NCBI GenBank assembly: GCA_902806565.1
Contig: CADCXA010000062.1
Location: 682,001-746,000, forward strand
Source: Hypoxylon rubiginosum
Taxonomy: Eukaryota > Ascomycota > Sordariomycetes > Xylariales > Hypoxylaceae
Direction: 5' to 3'
DNA length: 64,000 nucleotides
How positions within the stretch are numbered: position 1 is the stretch's first letter; every line of letters starts with the position of its first letter. Made by a program: the position numbers and the translations under genes. The notes beneath the pieces were generated by a model. That model was not told the origin of the DNA, did no database searches, and was given only the letters and a program-made list of their open reading frames with translations. Shown piece by piece: positions 55,598-64,000 of this stretch.

Positions 55598-56513
55598 ATA
55601 ATTACCGTGGATATTAAAGAGGTATCTAGGTAAGGTTACAAGATAGCCCATTACCTAGGTAAGTAAATTAATATAGCCTTATGGTCGCTTATATATTTTA
55701 TAAGACTTTTTATATATTAGTGCAAATAAGTTGTAAGGCCTTGATGCTAATAATATCGATGTGTTGGTTCTAGTTATCAACTATCTTTGAGCTGTGCTAA
55801 CCTAGCTCGGATTTACAAATATGTAACCGCATCGTTCATCGGCCAATTGGCTAACGCCACTTTCAGGTCGTGTATATGGACCACGCCTGAATAGAAGTTG
55901 GCAGTAAACTGCCGGGTAGTACGACATGTTGCACTCCTCGAGATTCATTGAACACTGTTAGGCTGAGAAGAAAGGGGGCGGTTCGGGGGCTAAAAATACT
56001 ACCTTCAAACCCCAACCACAACTGGAAGTCGGGCCTCCTATGCTACTACCTTGGTCACAAATCGATTTGATTCGGACCGATTGATTTGACAGGTCAAATA
56101 ATGTTCGGACAGTTGATGCTAGAAACGCATCGTCATGGTAAATAAGTAAGGAAGCTCACTTGTGCCTCGATTAGGGACTTGATTGGTTAAGTCAGATCTT
56201 GATCAGTGTTACGTGCAGGACAGCACTTTACAAAAGGGGTATGCTCCGCGCTAATGTCCTTATGTAACACGTAGCATTACATACATAACCATACCTATGT
56301 ACTTTGAAAATCCGGTAGCACGACGCCCCCCTTTTCCCTTTTTTCTTTCCTCGCGAAACAATAATTTCCCGGACCATGGCCATTTGCTTCACCAATATTC
56401 CTCTAGATACTGTTAAGTCTCTGGCAGAAACCCGATTGGCTATCTCAAAAAGAGGCAAAGAGGCGTCTCGCCGAGGTCGATTGCGCAATTCACTATATCA
56501 CATAATGACCGTT
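55598..56513. other. Spacer without recognisable gene
   Basis: Mixed composition, with RIP-like AT enrichment near 55600-55750. It contains the 12-bp palindrome TTACCTAGGTAA (55651-55662). An 86-codon open frame at 56228-56488 (minus) has no recognisable motif and is not called as a gene. Confidence 0.5.
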
Positions 56514-56739
56514 GTCACGGGACCGTCCAAGCGATATGGGTAACTAAGACGTTGTTCCACAAGGAGTAAACCTAACAGCTACGAGCGTCTTGGTATATAC
56601 AGGAACGACGGATAAAGAAGCTCATCAGGCCAGGGAGCTCTGCCTCCGATATCCCTGGTGGCGTAAACACCTGGTATCGCTATTCCAGGGGTCACAATAC
56701 CTCCTGGATAGTAAGGGCTAAGGTTTATGTAACAAGACC
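56514..56739 (+). mobile_element. MITE copy 2, 3' end lost at a C tract
   Basis: It starts GTCACGGGACCGTCC and matches copies 1 and 3 up to the AACAAGACC that precedes their last 15 or so bases. There it passes directly into a run of 22 C. It has a 3-base in-frame deletion relative to copy 1. Its missing end means no target duplication can be checked. Confidence 0.85.
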
Positions 56740-56759
56740 CCCCCCCCCCCCCCCCCCCC
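56738..56759. repeat. Homopolymer run of 22 C
   Basis: An uninterrupted C tract (G on the minus strand) begins exactly where MITE copy 2 loses its homology. It may be real slippage expansion of the CC in GACC, or an assembly artefact. Confidence 0.8.
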
Positions 56760-57515
56760 TCTATCTAACCTGGTGCGGAAGGGGATCCCTCCTTTGGGTA
56801 ATCGAAGTGCTATTATTGTAATAAACGAGTTTGGGGTACAAGAAAAGGAAGATGAGTGCACATCGCCAAAGTTTCTGTTCTCGGACATAACTCTTATATG
56901 GTAGACTCTAGCGTATGAGCCTGAAAAGAGTAATAGAGGAGCCGCAAGGTCATTTTATTTCAAACTGAGTCATGAAAGTTTGGAAAATCTTTCTCATCGG
57001 ATCCGAATGATGCTGTCTCTTTCTTCGCTCACGCTCTTTTCCGGCCTTGACGCCAGCCGTCCGTGCCAAAGACCAAGCTAATAGCGTGAGTCAAAACTGA
57101 TCCATGCTTCGATAAACCTATGAGAACAAATATATAGAGCAATTTATGTACTGGGAATCCGACAGCGTATTCGCTTAGCTGTGCCACTGGAACCGTAGTA
57201 GTCGCTCACCAACATACATCAACTGCAACTACATTATATGCATGATTGGGTACATATACTATATGCATTACTGTGGTAGACCAACTGTCCAAAGTTTCTT
57301 GAGCTAGAGGTCCAAGGCTCGCTTGATATAATAAACATATTGTAACGTCGCCACCGCAGCACCCGGTGGCTCTTCCGGCTTGGAGTGTACAACGGTGATC
57401 CTAAATATTCAAACCATCTCTTCAAGCAATTGGTGAACCGCATTTACTCTTTGAGTTGGAAGTCTTTCTTTTTTGTTCTTGAATCCATAACACCCCCTTC
57501 TAAGTTCGAATAGTT
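56760..57515. other. Upstream region of the monooxygenase gene
   Basis: Normal composition with no recognisable gene. It would include the promoter of the FAD monooxygenase at 57516. An open frame at 57234-57443 (minus) looks like chance. Confidence 0.5.
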
Positions 57516-59154
57516 ATGTTAACCATTATAGTCGTTGGCGGCGGTCTCGGGGGCCTGAGTGCAGCTATTGGCTTCGCTAAATCGGGTCATCTAGTAATCT
57601 TGTTCGAAGGTCGAGACAACTTTACTGAAGTGAGTAATGTGAGGTCAGTCAGCATTCATCGATTGCTGAACGTAATAGCTTGGTGCCGGAATCCAAATGC
57701 CGCCAAACTTTACGAAAGTCATGCATGATTGGGGTCTCTTTGAGCATGTTCGAGCTAAGGCGACAATGCCTGAGTCAATTATATTCCGTTCCTACCGTGA
57801 TGGCCAGGTGTTATACGAACATCAGTTAACACCGAATATGGAAGATGATGTCACGAGACCGTTCTAGCAATAAGGGTAACTACAACGTTGTTCCACGAGG
57901 AGCTACAAACCTAACAGCTACAAGCGTCTTGGTATATACAGGAACAACGGACAAAGAAGCCTATCAGGCTAGGGAGCTCCGCCTCCGATATCCCTGGTGG
58001 TGTAAACACCCGATATCGCTATTCCAGGGGTCATGATACCTCCTGGATAGTAAGGGCTAAGGTCTGTGTAACAAGACCTAAGTCCTGACAGATGATTTCG
58101 GAATGCCCTATCTCATGATCCACCGAAAGGACATTTTAGGTGTTCTTGTCAAAGCCGCTCGTCAGCTACGGATTGACTTGCAGGTAAATAGTCCTGTTGT
58201 TAAGGTCGATTCAGAGAATCAGTCAGTTACAATAGCCTCTGGAGAGACTTACACAGCAGACATCATTGTTGGGGCGGATGGCAAGCGAAGCCTTTGTAGG
58301 AGCACCATTGTTGGCTCAGATCAGCCGCAGCCGACGAACACACTTGTTTACCGCTTCACGGTTGATCCAGGCGTCATCCGCCAGGAGCCGGATTTACGCT
58401 ACTTGGTCGACCCACCAGTGATAACATGTTGGCTAGGTCCAAGGTCCCATGCAGTCGTGTATGATCTCCCGTAGAGTGGGATCTTTAACGTTGCTTTGAC
58501 ACGTCCTGATCCCGAAAGTGGCAGAGTTCAAATTGGACCGCGAGACGCAGACCTATCCGAACTACAAGAGTTTTTCTCTGATTGGGATCCGACTTTCCTC
58601 AAGCTTCTCCACGCCACCACTCAAGTAAGGTTTTGGACCCTTTTGCAAATACCGAAGGAAAACCGGATTTGGCTGGACAACGAAAAACAACGACTAGTAC
58701 TGATAGGAGATGCAGCACATGCGATGACACCATACCTGTAAGTACCTCAAGATGCCGATTTTCATTTTGTGACGGCCTCCCAGTGAACTAGATCGTTTAA
58801 TGTTGACACATATACAGCGCTCAAGGGGCTTCTCAATCAATGGAAGACGGGGCCTTTCTCCAATACCTCTTTCCTTCAAACACGTCAAACGAAGAGGTAG
58901 CTAACCGCCTGACTGTTTTTTGCGAGCGCCGGAAGTTACGGGCTTTGGCAGTACGAGCACAAGCCCAGAGAGCTGGGGAAATGCTTGAAATGGAAGATGG
59001 ACCAGAACAAGAAAAGCGCGACCTGCTTTTGCGCCAGGATCATCCGATAGAAGGTTTTCCCATTGCACACGCAGACCCAGTTTTGCAGAGTTGGCTTTAC
59101 AAGTATGGTGTGCAGAGGGGCGTCAAGGTAGGCATGGAAAACCAGAGGGGTTGA
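57516..59154 (+). pseudogene. FAD-dependent monooxygenase (salicylate hydroxylase-like), broken
   Basis: Class A flavin monooxygenases use FAD and NAD(P)H to hydroxylate aromatic or polyketide substrates. All landmarks are present: VVGGGLGGLSAAIGFAKSGH at the start (dinucleotide fold), LGAGIQMPPN, GADGKRSLCR (DG motif) and GDAAHAMTPYLAQGASQSMED (GD motif). Introns are 57630-57678 (49 nt, GTGAGT) and 58738-58817 (80 nt, GTAAGT). Two lesions exist. MITE copy 3 is inserted at 57850-58089 and shifts the frame. A TAG at 58472-58474 follows D-L-P; a CAG-to-TAG change would fit RIP. Leaving out the MITE and one target copy, the coding parts add up to 1263 nt, or 420 residues, normal for the family. 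The rest is well preserved, so inactivation looks recent. The C-terminus (KVGMENQRG) is not typical and may be another small defect. Confidence 0.9.
57850..58089 (+). mobile_element. MITE copy 3, 240 bp, inside the monooxygenase gene
   Basis: It starts GTCACGAGACCG and ends TAAGTCCTGAC. AGATGAT is repeated directly on both sides (57843-57849 and 58090-58096). Joining the flanks at one copy of AGATGAT gives a continuous monooxygenase frame (M-E-D-D-F-G-M-P-Y-L), which proves the borders. It carries in-frame stops and shifts the frame, so it cannot be read through. Confidence 0.93.
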
Positions 59155-59650
59155 GACAAAATGTAGAATCTACTGAGTGAAAAGCAGAAATCCTCTAATT
59201 TACCTAGGTACACTTTTGAATCTAATAATCCGTTTCGAGACTGTGCCACGTTTATGGCTCCCCTATTTTAGATGCTTAGTAATCACCCCTATTTTGGAGG
59301 GCTGGTTAGTAAGCATCTGCGATAGGGGTAACGCAGTATCCGAAGTAGAAAGTCTACGCGGAATGCAATAAGATATCAACAACAAGCGATAGCCACCTAA
59401 GCACTAGAGATGGCATCAAAGGTGGTAATTTAAAAAATCTAGTAGTTACATGAGGAAAAGGCCGGATAGATTGATAAGTACCTTCTTACACAAATGGGTA
59501 GTGTCAGCCCCCTTTCTTGATAGTTCGACGATAATACCGTCATGCCATTGATGGCACAGCATCAAGTGTATCTTTTCCACGTATTATAACTGCCTTAGTG
59601 ATTATATAATAAGGCTTTGGAGAGAGAATGAGAATGGCTTTCGGGAAGAC
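59155..59650. other. Spacer between two pseudogenes
   Basis: No gene is seen. It holds a nested inverted repeat (59256-59333), described separately, and AT enrichment in its last 200 bases. Confidence 0.5.
59256..59333. repeat. Fold-back element with nested inverted repeats
   Basis: AGATGCTTAGTAA (59270-59282) pairs with TTAGTAAGCATCT (59306-59318), with one mismatch. Outside it CCCCTAT (59260-59266) pairs with ATAGGGG (59322-59328). A third copy of the outer arm, CACCCCTATTTT, sits in the loop at 59285. The arms look like terminal repeats of a small element that has lost its interior. As RNA the extra arm would also permit an alternative pairing with ATAGGGG. Confidence 0.7.
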
Positions 59651-60448
59651 TCATTTCCTGCTGGGGATATGGACTGGATCCAAGCTCAAATCTTCATTTG
59701 GCGCCGCAACTGTTCCTGGCACAAAGGTGGCGTTGCCGAGTGGCTCGTCAAGACTTGCTATTAGCTCGTGTCTGTGGTATCGGCCCTTGAATGACTTATT
59801 GATAGAAATACTTCCGAGTTCGCGGTGAATCACCACACGAGAGCGTGTTTTGCTCAGCCGTCGCTTATGGCCACAAAAGCGCTCATAAAGGGGCTTTGAA
59901 GTTGGTATGGAACCACACAAAATGAGCACAGTTATTTCACCGCTGACCCAGAGGAAAAGGCCAAATGAGTCCCATGTAAGATCTCCCCTGGCGAATAGCG
60001 CGGCAAGCTGGCTCGTTTTAATCGATGCGAACACACCCGACAGTAGCCCACAGCCTAGCAGTAATACTAAGGCCAGACGTCTGCGAACGGTTATGTTCAG
60101 CCGCCATACGGGCGGAATCGGCATCAACGTCAGTATAAAGTCAACCAAAGCATTCCAACTCGGGGAGAATATGCTAAAATTGATCTGTACGGCTGGATCT
60201 CAGCAATACGTGGTAGACTGTAGAGAAGGATCCCAGAGAGCCGCTATATTTTCGCATTGCCGAAAGGTCAAAATGATAGTGATTATGGCTAAGACGCTAG
60301 TAATGCTTATTAATCAGTGTAGGAAAAGCCGTATCTTCCGTGAACTAGTCGGGAGAATTCTAAGGTATAAAGCTGCCACAGATATCTTGCTGTTCCAGGC
60401 ACCCACGTGGTCTATGCACCCAAAGTGGTCTGTGCTCTAGAGAGCTTT
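59651..60448 (-). pseudogene. Rhodopsin-domain (PTH11-like) membrane protein, degenerate
   Basis: Fungal rhodopsin-domain proteins are seven-helix membrane proteins; some, such as Pth11, act as receptors in surface sensing. The readable minus frame gives WNSKISVAALYLRILPTSS, then SVLAIITIILTFRQCENIAALWD, then WNALVDFILTLMPIPPVWRLN, two further helices and the S-I-P-T-S-K-P-L-Y end, then a cytoplasmic tail. That order is typical of helices 3 to 7. Two TGA codons interrupt it (60314-60316 and 60200-60202); both could come from TGG or CGA by RIP-type changes. The N-terminal helices are missing because the gene runs into the desert at about 60480. Not functional as it stands. Confidence 0.8.
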
Positions 60449-60484
60449 TGGCTCGGCTTCGCACTTAGCTTAGATTCCTAGAAA

Positions 60485-63400
60485 CCAAGCTTTCTATATT
60501 ATTTTTTTACATTTACATTGTTTCCTAAATAAATATAACAAGTTATACGTTTTTTATAACGCTTTTTTTACGTATTTTTAGTAATTATTTTATATTAAAA
60601 TACACATTAAATTTAAAATAATTAATTTTATTTAAATTATAATAATTTTATATTAAATTAATAGTTTATTATTTCTTTTAATAATAAAATTCTTAGCTTT
60701 AAAAAATTCATAATAAAAAACTAATAAAATATTAATTTATAAATACTAATATATTAAAATTTATATATAAAATTATAAATTAATAGTTTAAATAAGTAAT
60801 ATTAAGTTAATTAAAAAATTATAAATTTAATTTACTATATAATTTAATATAAGTTATTAACTTTTTTTTTATTAAATCTAAGATTTTTAATTTATTATAC
60901 CTTTTTATTTAAATTATTAAAAATTATTATTAGGATTTTTAATTTTTAAAAATTATTTATTCTTTTTATATTTATTAAATTAAATTTATAAATAATTAAC
61001 TTATTTAATTATTTAAAAACTTTTATTTATATTAAGTTATTTATTAAGTTTAAAATATTAGTTAAAAACTTTTAATTTAAATATTTTTTATATATTAAAA
61101 TAATATTTATTTTGTAAATATATAACTTTATATTTTATATAAAAAATTAATAAAATAATAAATAACAAATTATATAAAATCCGATTGTAAATTTTAATAA
61201 ATTATTTTAATTTTTAATAATTTCTTTTAAATTAATTAAGTAATTTATATATATATAAAGTTTCTTAAAAAAAAATATTTAAAAAATATTTTAAAAATAC
61301 GTGTTAAATATTAATACTTAAAATAAATATAATATTATAGTAATAAATATTATATAATTTATAAAATATAATATAAATAAATATTATAATATTTTTAAAA
61401 AAACTAAAAATAATATATTTTTTTATTTATTTTATTATATTTATTATTTATTATAATTAATTTAAATTTTACTTTTCCTCCTTTTTTTTTATTAAAAAAT
61501 AAGTTTAATTTTAAAAAATAAAACTGTTTATTTTATATTATTATAATTTATATAAATTATATAGGTTTTATTAAAAACATTAAAATAATATTTAAAAATA
61601 ACGTTAAAAAAAAAATTTAAAAATAATATTAAACTTATTATATACAGGTTTTTTAAATATTTTTAATAAATCCTTATATTTAAACCTTACTTAAAACTAT
61701 AAGTTATAAAAAAAAAAAAAAAGATTTTTATATTTTTTATAAATAAATTATAAAATTTATATTAAAAAAATCCAAGTAATTAATTCTTTAATTATATTAT
61801 AAGATTTTTTATATTAAACTCACTAATAAAATTCCTTTTAAAAAGTTTTAAATAAACTTTATTTTTATAATTAACTATTTTAAAAAACTTAATATTAAAA
61901 TTTTATTTAAATCTAGGCTTTTTATTATAATTAATATTATAAAGGATTAATATTTTAATTAATATAAATTCCTTAAATAAAATTTCGTTAAAAAAGTTTT
62001 AATTTAAACTTTATTTTAAAATAAACTTATTTAACGTTATAATAATAAAAAAACTTATATTAAAACTTTTTATAATAATATTATTACTAGATTTAATAAA
62101 AATAAAAACTTAAATAATAATTTTATTTTAATTAATATTAAACTTAAAATTATTAATTATAAAATTAAAAACTATACTTATAAATATCCTAAAAATCTCT
62201 TTTAATATTTTTACTATAAAAAACACTATAAAAAAAGTAGCGATAAATGTTAAATCACTTATTTAAAACTTAAATTTAAATAAAAAAAAAACATTAAAAA
62301 TAATAATAACAAACTTTTAAAATCTATTAAAATATCCAAAGGTTTTTTAACAGTTAACACCGAAGTTTTTATATATTTATTATTACTTTAAATTTGTTTT
62401 ATAGATTTTTATATTTTAGGTAATTTTTTTAATTTTAATATAAAATTAATTACGTTTATTATTAATATTAATAATATTTATATAATTTTATAATTTAATA
62501 TTTATACTTTTATAGTTATTAACTTTAATTTATATTATTATAATTTTTTATATAATATTTATATTTTTAATTTAAATTATTTAATATATTTAATTAATAA
62601 TATTAAGTAATTTATAAAATACCGTTTATTTTTATAGCTTAAAAAAATATTTAAAATAACTAATAATAATATTAAAGTTTTTAAAATTAATATTATATTA
62701 ATAAAAATCTATTAAAATAATAACTTAATTATTACCTTTTAATATAAAACCTAGCTTTATTTTTCTTTTTTAATTAATTTAATTAATAATAATTAACTTA
62801 AAAAAAAAAAATTATTTATAATAATATAAAAAATATATTTATTTTTAAAAACAATCCTAAAAAAAAACTTATTAAAATAAATTAATATTATAATTTTAAG
62901 ATATTTAAGTTAATAAAAATCCTTAATTTTATATATTAATTTTATATTATATATATAATAATTAATATTAAACTTATATATAAAAAATTTATATATATAA
63001 ATTTTAATAAAATTAAAAAAACTTACCGTCGCTATAATCTTTATTTAAAAATCTTAATATAACTTTTTTTTTATAATATTTATATATAATTAAAAACTAA
63101 ACATTAAATACGTTATTAATTATTAATTTTAATATGTTATTTACTATAAATTATTTTTATAAACACCTTTTTTTATAATATTAAAAAACTTATTAGTTTT
63201 AAATATATAGTTATTTTTATTAATAATTACATAAATTATAAATAACTTAAATTTAAATGTAAAAAAAACTAAATCTTTATAATTATTAAAAAATTTATTA
63301 TTAAAATTAAACTGTAAATTAAATTAAAAATCTAAATTATACACATTAATAATAATAAAAAATTTTTTAATAAAAATAATATTAAAAATAAATATTTAAA

Positions 63401-64000
63401 TTATAACATTTATTTTAAAACCATTATATTTAATACACCAAAATAAAATAACTATATAAAAAGATTTAATTTTTTTATAATTACTTTTTTTAAATTAGTT
63501 TTAATTAATTTTTAACTATTTATTTTTTTTTAGTTTTATATTAAAAAAATAATTATTATAATAATTAATTTACTTTTTATTAAAATAAATAAAGTATAAA
63601 AATCCTTATATAATAAGTTTTATAAAATATTAAACCTTTATAAAAAAACTTATTAAAACTATTTATTATATTTTTATATTTTTAGTATTATTATTTAAAT
63701 TTATAATAAAAAAATCCTTAAAAATATAAAATATACTCCTTATATTTATAAAAACTTTATAATTAATTATATTAACTATAAATCTAAAATCTATAAAATC
63801 TAAGTTTTTTTATTTTATAAAATTATTAAAATAAAAAACGTTATTTTTAATAAATAATTAAAATATTAAAATAATTTAAAAAAAAACATTAAATATAATA
63901 TTATTTTTAAAAAACCTAGCTATAAAAAAATCAATTAATTTTAAATTAATATTCACGATCGTGACATTTTTTTAAAACTTTATTTATTTACAAGTAAATT
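60485..64000. other. RIP-degraded desert, right end
   Basis: The change from normal to AT-rich sequence is sharp here, within about 60 bases, unlike the graded edges of island 1. No gene or paired terminal repeat is seen. A GC-containing palindrome stands out at 63953-63964. Confidence 0.75.
63953..63964. repeat. Palindrome TCACGATCGTGA in the desert
   Basis: A perfect 12-bp palindrome that keeps CpA and TpG steps, in a kilobase with very little G or C. It may mark the end of an inverted-repeat element continuing beyond the window. Confidence 0.6.

Noticed and set aside
55651..55662. TTACCTAGGTAA palindrome as the end of an element
   Set aside because: No partner copy or duplication could be found nearby; CCTAGG strings are scattered through both spacers of island 2.
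56228..56488. 86-codon minus-strand frame as a gene
   Set aside because: No motif, no splice or promoter context, and lies between a RIP-affected spacer and a MITE.
57850..58091. MITE copy 3 being spliced out as an intron (GT at its start, CTGACAG at its end)
   Set aside because: Using GT 57850 and AG 58091 leaves five extra bases and shifts the monooxygenase frame; the donor GTCACG is also poor.
59907..60440. 177-codon plus-strand frame as a gene
   Set aside because: It is antisense to the rhodopsin-domain pseudogene, whose helices and motifs are recognisable on the minus strand.

Overview
The window looks like a piece of the nuclear genome of a filamentous ascomycete (Pezizomycotina). The genes have short introns (about 50 to 130 bases) with GT..AG ends and CTRAY-type branch points. 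The gene families are fungal: secreted GH3 beta-glucosidase, Sro7/Lgl-type WD protein, TRI12-like MFS pump, PTH11-like rhodopsin-domain protein. The DNA is split into two kinds. Very AT-rich deserts fill about 1-38330, 48500-54640 and 60485-64000; CpA and TpG are scarce, TpA is abundant and every frame is full of stops. This is the mark of repeat-induced point mutation (RIP). Between the deserts lie two islands of normal composition. A class such as Sordariomycetes is plausible but is an inference.

Deserts. Two LTR-retrotransposon skeletons can still be traced by paired direct repeats. Element A is at 984-9146, with LTRs of about 277 bp ending in TATAATAA / TTATTATA. Element B is at 30850-36653, with 182-bp LTRs ending in a 10-bp inverted repeat and flanked by a 5-bp duplication, TTATA. 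Tandem arrays with exact periods of 27, 45 and 48 bases (all multiples of 3) and one of 13 bases survive as fossils. A 55-base GC-rich islet sits alone at 16411-16466.

Island 1 (about 38340-48500). Its left edge holds a decaying gene fragment with what looks like a twin intron (stwintron) and a 239-bp MITE. Three apparently intact genes follow, all on the minus strand: a five-exon GH3 beta-glucosidase (39598-42484, 835 aa), a three-exon Sro7/Lgl exocytosis protein (43133-46229, 983 aa) and a single-exon mitochondrial carrier (46758-47654, 298 aa). They do not form a pathway; they look like ordinary single-copy genes stranded between RIP deserts.

Island 2 (about 54640-60485) is a graveyard. 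It holds the C-terminal part of an MFS pump, a salicylate-hydroxylase-like FAD monooxygenase broken by a MITE and a nonsense codon, and a rhodopsin-domain pseudogene with two in-frame TGA codons. Four copies of one 240-bp MITE family (7-bp target duplications in two copies) link the two islands. The pump plus monooxygenase content would fit an eroded metabolite gene cluster, but no backbone synthase is visible.
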